Assembly: GCA_902589395.1 (NCBI GenBank)
Contig: CACIST010000004.1
Span: forward strand, 1-64,000
Length of the DNA: 64,000 bases
Direction: 5' to 3'
DNA from: an uncultured Pelagibacteraceae bacterium
GTDB lineage: Bacteria; Pseudomonadota; Alphaproteobacteria; Pelagibacterales; Pelagibacteraceae
Numbering within the stretch: the first letter of the stretch is position 1; each line of letters begins with the position of its first letter. Under the pieces are notes generated by a model. The model saw nothing but the letters and a program-made list of their open reading frames with translations. It searched no databases and was not told the origin of the DNA. Of this stretch, positions 41,716 to 51,513 are shown one piece after another. A program made the position numbers and the translations under genes.

Positions 41716-41894
41716 TGAAAGTTTTTTTAGAAATATTTGATCTTGATCATAAGGAAAGTGAAGTAATGAGATTTTTTGAAAGTATAATGAGTGATAATAA
41801 TTTAGACCCTGATGATAAATGTTCTATTGAAATAGATACTTTTTATGGCAAAAAATATGTAACAATTAGAGTATATGAAAGGGTAATAAATTAA
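41715..41894 (+). CDS. Small acidic protein (59 aa), not in ORF track
   Basis: TAATG coupling with the zinc-ribbon gene: MKVFLEIFDLDHKESEVMRFFESIMSDNNLDPDDKCSIEIDTFYGKKYVTIRVYERVIN*. Confidence 0.6.
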   Translation: MKVFLEIFDLDHKESEVMRFFESIMSDNNLDPDDKCSIEIDTFYGKKYVTIRVYERVIN

Positions 41895-42041
41895 TTGTTA
41901 GGTGAAATTTTAATTTTTGGTTTTATTCCTATATACATCTTTAGATTTTTAATAAAAGTAATTACAAAAATATTTTCAAATTTCACAATCCAAACAAAAT
42001 CTTATCTAATAAATAACAAAATATTTATTAAGATTAGAATA

Positions 42042-42617
42042 ATGCGTTTATCATTGTTCTTTTTTCTTCATTTAGTAGTATTTGTTATACTTTTAATCGT
42101 CCACCCTCATGCTAGAGCTCAAGATGATGGGTGGGCTATAATAGAAAAAGATAAAAACTTTATTTACATGTCAAAAAATGGTGAATTAATTCATGGCGAC
42201 AGAATTGTTTTATCTTTAAATTATAAGGATTGTGATACTGTTTATCATTTATTTACTTTTTTAACGACAAAAGGTGATGCTAATATCTACCAATTTGAAA
42301 ATCAAAATATCCCAATAAAAATCAACAACTTCGATTTTTTTGCTGAAGTAACACATATAGAAAAAATACTAGATCATAGAGCTCATTGGGTAGTATTTAA
42401 TCTAGGTTCATACAATTCAAAAGAATATGCCCAAAAATTATCAGGTTTCATTGAAGAAAATGAGAGATATGAAATTTCATTAAATGATGGCTTAAATTTT
42501 GAGGTTAAAAATTATTTCGATATTAGAAAAAATAATTGGAAACTAGATTATTTCTCCGAAAATTTTAAAGAATTCTACAGACGTTGTAATGAAAAAAATA
42601 AAATTAAGGAAAGTTAA
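42042..42617 (+). CDS. Exported hypothetical protein (start moved to 42042)
   Basis: Signal peptide MRLSLFFFLHLVVFVILLIVHPHARAQ-DD begins at ATG 42042, in frame with the longer track ORF. Confidence 0.6.
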   Translation: MRLSLFFFLHLVVFVILLIVHPHARAQDDGWAIIEKDKNFIYMSKNGELIHGDRIVLSLNYKDCDTVYHLFTFLTTKGDANIYQFENQNIPIKINNFDFFAEVTHIEKILDHRAHWVVFNLGSYNSKEYAQKLSGFIEENERYEISLNDGLNFEVKNYFDIRKNNWKLDYFSENFKEFYRRCNEKNKIKES

Positions 42618-42669
42618 TGTTTGTTGGAATGGAAGCCCTACTTATAATTAGTATTTTTGGACTTATATT

Positions 42670-43569
42670 TTAGTTACTTTTCTGTAGTTGGTAAATTGAT
42701 ACATAATGTTTCTTTTTTGGAAGCGGTATAATAACTGGCACATCGGTACATCTCGGTACTAATGATTTTTTTCCATAAATAATATTTTTATCATAATTTT
42801 CAAAATTTGTCTCTGGATGAGGATTACCATCATTTATAATTGGCCATGCATCACAGGCTCTATAACCAAATAATATTAAAGGTCTTGATCCATTTGTATG
42901 ATTTAAACCTGAACCATGAATTGTTCGACAATGAAAGAAAGCAACAGAGCCTGCCTTTCCAGTCAAAGAAACAGATTTTTTTAAATTAATTTTGTTTTTT
43001 TTTGTATTAATTTTACCTACAAAGTAATTATCATTGCTGTGATGACTAAATAGTTCTTTTTTATGAGAACCTTTAATTACTTTTAAAGGACCATTTTTTT
43101 CATCACAATCTTCTAGATAAATACCTACTGTGATTAAATCATCATTTGTATGAGGGTAAAATGCAAAGTCTTGATGCCATTCAACTAGACTTCCTTTTTT
43201 CTTATTAGGTAACTTAAAGTTTAATTTTCCAAGATGAAATCTTACTGTTCCACCAATAAGCTTTTTAACTATTTCAATAATTTTTTTATTTCTTGATAAA
43301 TCATAAAATAATTTATTGTTATTTTGAGGGTTATTTAATCTTAATATTTCTTTATTTTTTGAAGAGTTGCTATTGAATACGAAATGATAATTATCGTAAC
43401 TTTGAGTTCCACCTTGATCTTTAACTTTTCTTCTACTGTTTTTTTCTTTAGTTACAATCTTATTAATAAGAGTATTTAATTTATTGATATCTTTCTTTGA
43501 AATAAGCTGATCTTTAACTAAATAGCCATTCCTTTTATAAAAACTTGTCTCAGATATAGTGATACTCAT
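42670..43569 (-). CDS. Phytanoyl-CoA dioxygenase-family protein
   Basis: FHLGKLNFKLP...VEWHQDFAFYPHTNDDLITVGIYLEDCDEKNGPLKVIKGSHK; FFHCRTIHGSGLNHT. Confidence 0.85.
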   Translation of the reverse strand: MSITISETSFYKRNGYLVKDQLISKKDINKLNTLINKIVTKEKNSRRKVKDQGGTQSYDNYHFVFNSNSSKNKEILRLNNPQNNNKLFYDLSRNKKIIEIVKKLIGGTVRFHLGKLNFKLPNKKKGSLVEWHQDFAFYPHTNDDLITVGIYLEDCDEKNGPLKVIKGSHKKELFSHHSNDNYFVGKINTKKNKINLKKSVSLTGKAGSVAFFHCRTIHGSGLNHTNGSRPLILFGYRACDAWPIINDGNPHPETNFENYDKNIIYGKKSLVPRCTDVPVIIPLPKKKHYVSIYQLQKSN

Positions 43570-43610
43570 GAGAGAATTTTATAATAAAATTATTATTTTT
43601 AATAGATTAA

Positions 43611-43853
43611 TTATCTATAAGGATCACAAGCTCTTTTAACTTTATTATTTGCATTAAAAGCTTTGGCATAATGGGTAATAAAATTTTTTGAAGTTACATC
43701 ATTCCTTCTACTTAATTTTTTTTGTTCAACAGCTATCCTGCATTCTTTTTTAACGACATCTTCGGTTCTAAATTTATATTTAATTGTGTTAACCTCTTGT
43801 GCTGCACAACTATAAATAAATATAAAAAATAATATGTATGTAAAAAATTTCAT
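43611..43853 (-). CDS. Small lipoprotein, unknown
   Basis: Lipobox-like FIFIYSCAAQ. Confidence 0.55.
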   Translation of the reverse strand: MKFFTYILFFIFIYSCAAQEVNTIKYKFRTEDVVKKECRIAVEQKKLSRRNDVTSKNFITHYAKAFNANNKVKRACDPYR

Positions 43854-43881
43854 TAAATTAATAGTAATGGATAATATAATT

Positions 43882-44193
43882 TTATAATAAGAAAATAATA
43901 ATCCAGTAAGAGGATAGTCCAGATAAAATTGTCGCTATTACATTTCTGGAAAAGTAACCAACTAATATTGCAACTATTGCTCCAAAGATTTTAGGGTCAT
44001 TCATTTCTATAAAAGCTCCATAATCATTAATAAATATTCCAGGAAATATTATTGCTGGAAATACTGCTGATGGAACATATGCTAAAACCTCTTTTACTCT
44101 TTCACCTAATAAATCCCTATCGACTAAAGCAACCATGGTCATTCTAGTAAAGTAAGTAATTATTCCTGCAATTGTGATTGTTAACCAAGTCAT
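43882..44193 (-). CDS. azlD: AzlD-family branched-chain amino acid exporter subunit
   Basis: TWLTITIAGIITYFTRMTMVAL...VPSAVFPAIIFPGI. Confidence 0.8.
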   Translation of the reverse strand: MTWLTITIAGIITYFTRMTMVALVDRDLLGERVKEVLAYVPSAVFPAIIFPGIFINDYGAFIEMNDPKIFGAIVAILVGYFSRNVIATILSGLSSYWIIIFLL

Positions 44194-44876
44194 TTTTTTA
44201 ACCTCAAAACTAGTGCTGCAACAAATAATGCAATTATAGGTGAAATGATTATGTATGATTTAAAGGGTGCATCAAAAAATAATAATGAACTTAACCCGCA
44301 TGTAATCATAACTATTACATGATCAATTTTTTTTAAATCTTGAACAACAATTGCTATAAAGGTTAAAGGGATTGCAAATTTTAAACCTAGTTCCTCTGGT
44401 ACAAATGAACCTAAAACTATACCTGCTAAAGTTGATAACTGCCAAAAAATCCAAAGTGTGACACCACTCCCAATTAAATGATAATGCAAATGTTGCTCGG
44501 TTTTATTTTTCATAAAAAATTTATTACTCTCAGCAAAACCTTGATCAACCACAATGTAGGAAATTAATAATTTTTTAATAAATGATAATTTTTCAAGGTA
44601 TTCAGATAAAACTGCACCATATAATAAATGTCTAGAATTTATTACCCCAACAGAAGTAACAGCAATTAAGGCTGAAGCACCACCTGATAACAATTGAAGA
44701 AATACTATTTGTGATGCACCGCCAAAGATAATAATGGACATTGCATAAACTAAAACAGGATCAAAACCTAATTCTATACCTATTGCTCCACATATTATGC
44801 CAAATGGAATAACCGAAAACATGTGAGGTGCAACAGCTAGAAAACCCTTTGAAAATAGTTGTTTTTTTGTAAGCAT
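44190..44876 (-). CDS. azlC: AzlC-family branched-chain amino acid exporter subunit
   Basis: VIPFGIICGAIGIELGFDPVLVYAMSIIIFGGASQIVFLQLL; NSRHLLYGAVLSEYL. Confidence 0.85.
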   Translation of the reverse strand: MLTKKQLFSKGFLAVAPHMFSVIPFGIICGAIGIELGFDPVLVYAMSIIIFGGASQIVFLQLLSGGASALIAVTSVGVINSRHLLYGAVLSEYLEKLSFIKKLLISYIVVDQGFAESNKFFMKNKTEQHLHYHLIGSGVTLWIFWQLSTLAGIVLGSFVPEELGLKFAIPLTFIAIVVQDLKKIDHVIVMITCGLSSLLFFDAPFKSYIIISPIIALFVAALVLRLKK

Positions 44877-44935
44877 CTCTGATAACGGAAATTATATTAT
44901 ATTTTTTTTAAATTATATCTTTAAATATCAATAAA

Positions 44936-45904
44936 ATGAAAAATATTCTCATTTATAATTCTGGTGGTGGACTTGGTGATAGCATCCAATTATTTGATCT
45001 AGTTTCAAGTTTAAAAATATATTTTAAAGATACATCTGTATCATATTTAGGAGCACATAAGAACCATTTCCAAGGAAGTTTAAAAGAGTATGGTATTGAT
45101 GTACCAACTTTTGATATGAACCTAAAATATTTTGGTTTTAGATGGAAACATTTATTTTTAGCAAAAAAATTTTTTAATAAAAATTCAATAGATAAATTTG
45201 ATTTAGTAATTGACCTTCAATCAAAAATTAGAAATACATTAATACTCAATAGAATTCCTTCAAAGTATTTTTACTCATCTACATTTAATTATTTTTTTTC
45301 TACAAATAAAAATAATTTTGTAAGTACAAAAAATAATTTAAATTTAATTTTAAGCAATGTTGGAAAATTAATTGATAAAGAAATTCCTATTCAGAAATAT
45401 GATATAAAAAAAATAAACTCAAAGTATTTTGATGAAGCTAAAAGATTGTTACCGGAAAAAAAATATATAGGAATATCTTTAACTCAAGGAAATGCTTATA
45501 GAAAAAAATCGTGGTCTTTAAATAAATTTATTAATTTATCAAAATCATTAATTAATAAGGGTTATAAACCAGTATTCTTTCTAAATGATAATGATAATGA
45601 TTTAATAGATAATATTAAATCAGAGATAAATTCAGCTTTATTCCCTGAGATCGAAACAAATTTATCTTGTCCAGCTTTAATAACTGCTATGGCCACTAGA
45701 CTGGAAAAAGCTATCTCGATAGACAATGGAATAATGCACATGATTGGTCTTGCAAATATTCCTATGATTGTATTATTTGGTCCTACTAATTCAAAGAAAT
45801 TTGCACCTAAAATAGACAATATAGAAATTTTAGACTCTAAAATTCTTAATAATTCAGATGATATTGAAACAATAAGTGAAGAGGACGTATTAAAATTTAT
45901 TTAA
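44936..45904 (+). CDS. Glycosyltransferase family 9 (heptosyltransferase-like)
   Basis: GGGLGDSIQLFDLVSSLK; YIGISLTQGNAYRKKSW; AISIDNGIMHMIGLANIPMIVLFGPTN. Confidence 0.82.
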   Translation: MKNILIYNSGGGLGDSIQLFDLVSSLKIYFKDTSVSYLGAHKNHFQGSLKEYGIDVPTFDMNLKYFGFRWKHLFLAKKFFNKNSIDKFDLVIDLQSKIRNTLILNRIPSKYFYSSTFNYFFSTNKNNFVSTKNNLNLILSNVGKLIDKEIPIQKYDIKKINSKYFDEAKRLLPEKKYIGISLTQGNAYRKKSWSLNKFINLSKSLINKGYKPVFFLNDNDNDLIDNIKSEINSALFPEIETNLSCPALITAMATRLEKAISIDNGIMHMIGLANIPMIVLFGPTNSKKFAPKIDNIEILDSKILNNSDDIETISEEDVLKFI

Positions 45905-46294
45905 TGCTTTAATCAAATAATCTGTATTTAAATTACAATCTTTATAACCCTGTTTAACGATATTTAAATATCTTTCAGTCGGATATCTAAATTCTGTTTT
46001 ATTCACCATGATATAAGTCATTACTCTTTTACTATAATAACTAAAATATAATTTTTTATAGAGTATTGGATAATCCTCGTAGACATCTAATTTTTTTTCG
46101 TCACTTTTTGATATTTCAAACAAAGCCCCAGGAACAAGAGAATTTTTACTCTTTTCAATGTCTGCTGCTCTATATTTGCTTCTAAAGTTTAACTTGTAAC
46201 CTTTAAGCTCATATTTCTTCAAAAAAACAGAATCTTTACACCTCCGTTTCATTTGAAAAAGATTAAGATTACTTCCATAAGCAAAATACAACAT
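45890..46294 (-). CDS. Gamma-glutamylcyclotransferase-like protein
   Basis: LYFAYGSNLNLFQMKRRC...VPGALFEIS. Confidence 0.75.
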   Translation of the reverse strand: MLYFAYGSNLNLFQMKRRCKDSVFLKKYELKGYKLNFRSKYRAADIEKSKNSLVPGALFEISKSDEKKLDVYEDYPILYKKLYFSYYSKRVMTYIMVNKTEFRYPTERYLNIVKQGYKDCNLNTDYLIKALNKF

Positions 46295-47046
46295 TACTCT
46301 AATTCAACTACTTCAATATTTTTTGCTTTTACGAATTCAAGTATTAATGAATTACATAAATCTATTTTATCTTGATGTTTAGATCTTAATACAATTGATA
46401 CACCTAATTTACCTTGTCTAAAAAAAGGATAACTTCCAATTTCAACATCTTTATTATTATCTTGAACATTTGTTAATGAGCTTGCAATTTCACTTTCATA
46501 AGTTCTTAAATTAATTGTTTTACTCAAAATTGGATCTCCGCCCACCAATACATTATTTAACCCACCTATCATTGCTTTTAAAATTGATGGAACACCTGGA
46601 AGTGAGAAAACATTTTCAACATAAAATCCCGGAGCACCACTTGAAGGATTTAAAATTAATTTAGCTGTAACTGGCATCTTTGCCATTTTTTGTCTTCCAT
46701 CATTAAAATTACCAGGTTCATAATATTTTTCTAAAATAGCAAATGCTTCTTTATGAAACCCATATTCAATATTGAAAGCTTTTGAGATTGATTCTGCAGT
46801 AATATCATCATGGGTTGGTCCAATACCACCAGTAGTAAACACATAGTTGTGTTTAACCCTTAACTCATGAACTGTATCTATTATAGTTTGCTCTATATCA
46901 GGTATCACCCTCACCTCACCTACCATAATTCCTAATGAATTTAACCAAGTTGCAAGTGTGCTTGTATTTAGATCTTTTGTTCTTCCTGATAGTACCTCGT
47001 TACCTATGATGATAATTGATGCAGATATTTCTTTTTTATTAGTCAT
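46294..47046 (-). CDS. CinA/MoaB-like molybdopterin-binding domain protein
   Basis: Start corrected to MTNKKEISASIIIIGNEVLSGRTKDLN; FTTGGIGPTHDDITAESISKAF. Confidence 0.85.
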   Translation of the reverse strand: MTNKKEISASIIIIGNEVLSGRTKDLNTSTLATWLNSLGIMVGEVRVIPDIEQTIIDTVHELRVKHNYVFTTGGIGPTHDDITAESISKAFNIEYGFHKEAFAILEKYYEPGNFNDGRQKMAKMPVTAKLILNPSSGAPGFYVENVFSLPGVPSILKAMIGGLNNVLVGGDPILSKTINLRTYESEIASSLTNVQDNNKDVEIGSYPFFRQGKLGVSIVLRSKHQDKIDLCNSLILEFVKAKNIEVVELE

Positions 47047-47068
47047 TTCTAAATATAAATAAAATAGT

Positions 47069-47755
47069 ATGAAATTTACCAACACTTTATTAAAAGGCAA
47101 ATTTATCCGGAGATATAAAAGATTTTTCACTGATATAGAAGTAAATAATAAAACTGTTGTAGCGCACTGTCCAAATACTGGTTCTATGATGGGTTTATTA
47201 GATCAGGGAAATGAAGCTTGGATAAGCGAACACAATGATCCAAAACGTAAATTAAAATTTACCCTTGAGATGATAAAAGTAAAAAAAAGAATAATTGGAG
47301 TAAATACTCATAGGGCAAATAGAATTGTCGAGCATGCTTTAGAAAATAAATTAATTAAAGAATTCAGCGCGATTAAAAATATACGCGCAGAATTTAAGTA
47401 TTCTGATGATACTAGATTTGATTTTTTGTGTGATAAGAAAATATTAGAGGTAAAAAATACAACACTTATAAGAGAAGATGATTTGGCTGAATTTCCTGAT
47501 GCGATTACCTCTAGGGGCACAAAACACCTTCAAAAGTTAAAGGAATCTATTAAAAAAGGATACAAACCTTATGTCTTATTTTTAACTCAAATTCAGGGTA
47601 TAAATAATTTTAGAATAGCGAAAGATATAGATTCTACTTATTATAAAGAATATTTAGATGCTAAAAAATCTGGTGTAAGCTTTCTTGCTTACAGATGCAG
47701 CTTAAATTCTAAAGAAATAAAAATTGAAAAGAAAATAAAAATTTTAGATGAGTAA
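47069..47755 (+). CDS. sfsA: SfsA family DNA-binding/sugar fermentation stimulation protein
   Basis: LLKGKFIRRYKRFFTDIEVNNKTVVAHCPNTGSMMGLL; LEVKNTTL. Confidence 0.9.
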   Translation: MKFTNTLLKGKFIRRYKRFFTDIEVNNKTVVAHCPNTGSMMGLLDQGNEAWISEHNDPKRKLKFTLEMIKVKKRIIGVNTHRANRIVEHALENKLIKEFSAIKNIRAEFKYSDDTRFDFLCDKKILEVKNTTLIREDDLAEFPDAITSRGTKHLQKLKESIKKGYKPYVLFLTQIQGINNFRIAKDIDSTYYKEYLDAKKSGVSFLAYRCSLNSKEIKIEKKIKILDE

Positions 47756-48518
47756 TTATTCAGAAAAATTTGAGAAAATGAGAATTGCTGGAAAACTTGC
47801 AGCTCAAACTTTAGATATGCTTACAAATGAAGTTAAGGAAGGAGTTTCCACAGATAAAATTGATCAGCTTGGATATGAATTCATTAGAGATAATGGTGGT
47901 CATTCTGCTCCACTATACTACAGAGGTTTTAAAAAATCTTTATGCACATCTTTAAATCATGTGGTTTGTCATGGCATTCCTTCTGAAAGAGTATTAAATG
48001 ATGGTGATGCGGTTAACATAGATGTAACTGCAATAGTAAATGAATATTATGGTGATACTAGTCGAATGTTCACAATTGGAGATATACCAGTTAAAGCAAA
48101 AAATTTAATTGAAACAACTTACGAGTCGATGATGAAAGGGATAAAAATTTTAAAACCAGGAATAAAACTAGGTGATATTGGATACGAAATTCAATCCTTT
48201 GTTGAAGAAAGAGGATTTTCAGTAGTAAGAGATTTTTGTGGTCACGGCATAAGTAATACTTTTCATGAACAACCTAATATTCTTCATTATGGTAAGAAAA
48301 ATACAGGTCATGAATTAACGCCAGGTATGACATTTACAATAGAACCAATGATAAATGTTGGAAAATTAGACGTAAAGGTTCTAAATGATGGGTGGACAGC
48401 GGTGACAAAGGATAAGTCTTTATCTGCACAATTTGAGCATACGATAGGAATTACGGAAGACTCTTATGAAATTTTCACAGAATCTGTTAAAGGTTATAAG
48501 AGGCCTCCATATAATTAA
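47748..48518 (+). CDS. map: Methionine aminopeptidase type I
   Basis: GDAVNIDVTAIVNEYYGDTSRMF; GHGISNTFHEQPNI; TFTIEPMI. Confidence 0.96.
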   Translation: MSNYSEKFEKMRIAGKLAAQTLDMLTNEVKEGVSTDKIDQLGYEFIRDNGGHSAPLYYRGFKKSLCTSLNHVVCHGIPSERVLNDGDAVNIDVTAIVNEYYGDTSRMFTIGDIPVKAKNLIETTYESMMKGIKILKPGIKLGDIGYEIQSFVEERGFSVVRDFCGHGISNTFHEQPNILHYGKKNTGHELTPGMTFTIEPMINVGKLDVKVLNDGWTAVTKDKSLSAQFEHTIGITEDSYEIFTESVKGYKRPPYN

Positions 48519-49810
48519 TGATAACACGATACTCTAGAAAAGAACTTACGGATATCTGGTCCGAACATAATAAGTATCAAATCTGGCTAGATGTAGAGAT
48601 TGCTGCAGCTGAAGGAATGGAAAAATTAGGAACTATTCCAAAAGGTGTTGCAAGTGCTGTTAGAAAAAAAGCTAAAATTAATGTTAAAAGAATTCATAGC
48701 ATTGAAGCTAAAGTAAAACACGATGTTATAGCATTTCTTACATCAGTTACTGAAAAAGTGGGAATTAAAGCTAGATATTTACACCAAGGGATGACCTCAT
48801 CAGACGTAGTAGATACAAGTTTTAATATTCAGTTAGCCCAGTCAGGAAAGATTTTAGTAAAGGATATTGATCAAATATTAAAAGTTTTAAAATCAAAAGC
48901 TAAAAAATACAAATTCACACCATGTATAGGCAGAAGTCATGGTATTCATGCTGAACCTATAACATTCGGACTTAAATTAGCTTCTTATTATGAGGAATTT
49001 AAAAGAAATAGAAAAAGATTAATTAGTGCTATAGATGAAATATCTACGTGCGCGATATCTGGTGCTGTTGGTACATTTGCAAATATTAATCCCAATGTAG
49101 AAAAACATGTTGCTAAAAAATTAGGATTAAAAGCTGAACCTGTATCTACACAGGTTATTCCAAGAGATAGACATGCTTATTACTTTTCAGTTTTAGGTAT
49201 TATAGCTGGATCAATTGAAAGAGTTTCAACTGAAATTAGACACCTACAAAGAACTGAAGTTTATGAATTGCAGGAATTTTTTTCAAAAAAACAAAAAGGT
49301 TCGAGTGCAATGCCACATAAAAAAAACCCAATATTAAGTGAAAACTTAACTGGACTAGCTAGAATGGTTAGAAGCTATACTATTCCAGCTTTAGAAAATA
49401 TTGCACTTTGGCATGAAAGAGATATTTCACATTCAAGTGTAGAAAGAAACATCGGGCCAGATGCAAATATAACTTTAGATTTTGCTTTAGTCAGATTAGC
49501 TAACGTTTTAGATAAAATGATTATTTATCCAAAGAAAATGCTTGATAACCTTAATATCACTAAGGGTACCATTTTCTCACAAGAATTGATGTTAGAATTA
49601 ACTAAATCAGGTTTAACTAGAGAAAAGTCCTATAAATTGGTCCAAACGCACGCTAAAAAATGCATAGCAGATAATCTTAATCTTTTAGATGTTGTTATGA
49701 GTGACAAAAACATTACATCTAGAATATCAAGTAAGAAAATGAAAAAAATATTTGATTATTCTTCACACTTTAAGAATGTTAATTTAATTTTTAATAGGGT
49801 CTTTAAATAA
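48518..49810 (+). CDS. purB: Adenylosuccinate lyase
   Basis: HQGMTSSDVVDTSF; GSSAMPHKKNPILSENLTGLARM. Confidence 0.96.
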   Translation: MITRYSRKELTDIWSEHNKYQIWLDVEIAAAEGMEKLGTIPKGVASAVRKKAKINVKRIHSIEAKVKHDVIAFLTSVTEKVGIKARYLHQGMTSSDVVDTSFNIQLAQSGKILVKDIDQILKVLKSKAKKYKFTPCIGRSHGIHAEPITFGLKLASYYEEFKRNRKRLISAIDEISTCAISGAVGTFANINPNVEKHVAKKLGLKAEPVSTQVIPRDRHAYYFSVLGIIAGSIERVSTEIRHLQRTEVYELQEFFSKKQKGSSAMPHKKNPILSENLTGLARMVRSYTIPALENIALWHERDISHSSVERNIGPDANITLDFALVRLANVLDKMIIYPKKMLDNLNITKGTIFSQELMLELTKSGLTREKSYKLVQTHAKKCIADNLNLLDVVMSDKNITSRISSKKMKKIFDYSSHFKNVNLIFNRVFK

Positions 49811-50595
49811 TGAAAAAAGGTAAGAAGTTATATGAAGGTAAGGCTAAAATTATTTATGCTTCTAGTGACAAAAATTTAGTAATTCAGCACTTCAAAGATG
49901 ATGCTACAGCTTTCAACAATCAAAAAAAAGATGTCATTGAAGGTAAAGGAATTTTAAATAATAGAATATCAGAGCATATTCTTACTCAATTAAGCAATGT
50001 CGGTATCAAAAATCATTTAGTTAAAAGACTTAACATGAGAGAACAGCTTGTAAAATTGGTCGAAATAATTCCAATTGAATTTATTGTGAGAAATATTGCT
50101 ACTGGGTCTTTAACAAAAAGATTAGGGATTGAAGATGGAACTGTGCTGGATTATCCATTAGTTGAATATTGCCTAAAAAATGATGATTTAGGCGATCCAT
50201 TAGTAAGTAGAGAGCATATTTTAGCTTTTAAATGGATGGATGTATTTGAGCTAGACTTCGTTTATGAAGAAGTAAGAAGAATAAATGATTTTCTTCAAGG
50301 CATGTTTAGAGGTGTTGGAATTAAATTAGTAGATTTTAAAGTTGAATTTGGAAGATTTGAAGCTGATGGCAAAAGAGAAATTATGTTAGCTGATGAAATT
50401 AGCCCCGACACTTGCAGACTTTGGGACATGCGAACAGATAAAAAACTTGATAAAGATAGATTTAGAAATAACTTGGGTAACTTAGTTGAAGCTTATCAAG
50501 AAGTAGCTGTTAGATTAAATATATTACACGAACAATCAAACATAAGGCCATTGACTTATCCTAAGCCAAAAGCTGTAAAAATTAAGAAAAAATGA
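49810..50595 (+). CDS. purC: SAICAR synthase
   Basis: LYEGKAKIIY; GKGILNNRISEHI; LADEISPDTCRLWD. Confidence 0.95.
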   Translation: MKKGKKLYEGKAKIIYASSDKNLVIQHFKDDATAFNNQKKDVIEGKGILNNRISEHILTQLSNVGIKNHLVKRLNMREQLVKLVEIIPIEFIVRNIATGSLTKRLGIEDGTVLDYPLVEYCLKNDDLGDPLVSREHILAFKWMDVFELDFVYEEVRRINDFLQGMFRGVGIKLVDFKVEFGRFEADGKREIMLADEISPDTCRLWDMRTDKKLDKDRFRNNLGNLVEAYQEVAVRLNILHEQSNIRPLTYPKPKAVKIKKK

Positions 50596-50825
50596 AAGTA
50601 AAAGTAATAGTTACTTTAAAAAATGGTGTACTAGATCCACAAGGTAAAGCAATTCAGCAAACTTTGAATGGGATGGCTTTTGATAATGTTTCAGAAGTTA
50701 GACAAGGTAAGTATTTTGACATTGAGGTAAACGAAGATGATGAAAGTAGAGCTAAATCTCAAGTAGAAGAAATGTGTAAAAAACTTTTAGCAAATCTAGT
50801 TATTGAGGATTATAAAATCTTGTAA
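50592..50825 (+). CDS. purS: FGAM synthase subunit PurS
   Basis: VIVTLKNGVLDPQGKAIQQTLNGMAFDNVSEVRQGKYFDIEV. Confidence 0.94.
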   Translation: MKVKVIVTLKNGVLDPQGKAIQQTLNGMAFDNVSEVRQGKYFDIEVNEDDESRAKSQVEEMCKKLLANLVIEDYKIL

Positions 50826-50832
50826 CTATTGA

Positions 50833-51513
50833 ATGAAATCATCTGTAATTATATTTCCTGGTTCAAATTGTGATAGAGACATGGATGTGGCTTTAAAGAA
50901 ATTTGGTTTTGAAAATCAAATGGTTTGGCATAATGATGCTAAAATACCTAAAAGTGATTTAATTGTATTACCTGGAGGTTTTTCTTACGGGGATTACCTT
51001 AGATGTGGAAGTATTGCTGGAAAATCAAAAATAATCAAATCTGTGATTGATTTTGCGAATTCTGGAGGATTAGTTCTTGGAATTTGTAATGGTTTTCAAA
51101 TACTAACTGAGACAGGTCTTCTTCCTGGAATACTTCAACAAAATAAATACTTAAATTTTATTTGTAAAAATGTTTTTGTAAAAATTAAAAATAAAGAAAA
51201 TAAATATTTTAAAAAAATTAAAAAAGAAGTTTTAGAGCTTCATATTGCTCATAATGAAGGAAATTACTTTTGCTCAACTGATGAATTAAAATCAATTGAA
51301 GATAATGGTCAAATTGCTGTAACTTATTGTGACCATAAAGGAAATGATGATGAAAAAAATAATCCAAATGGGGCATTAAAAAATATAGCTGGTATTTTTA
51401 ATGAAAATAAAAATATTTTGGGAATGATGCCTCATCCAGAAAGAATGATTGATCCATTTCTTTCAGGTGAAGACGGTTCGCTATTTTTTGAAAATTTAAT
51501 TGAAAGCTTATAA
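50833..51513 (+). CDS. purQ: FGAM synthase subunit PurQ
   Basis: [44 protein letters not shown]. Confidence 0.95.
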   Translation: MKSSVIIFPGSNCDRDMDVALKKFGFENQMVWHNDAKIPKSDLIVLPGGFSYGDYLRCGSIAGKSKIIKSVIDFANSGGLVLGICNGFQILTETGLLPGILQQNKYLNFICKNVFVKIKNKENKYFKKIKKEVLELHIAHNEGNYFCSTDELKSIEDNGQIAVTYCDHKGNDDEKNNPNGALKNIAGIFNENKNILGMMPHPERMIDPFLSGEDGSLFFENLIESL

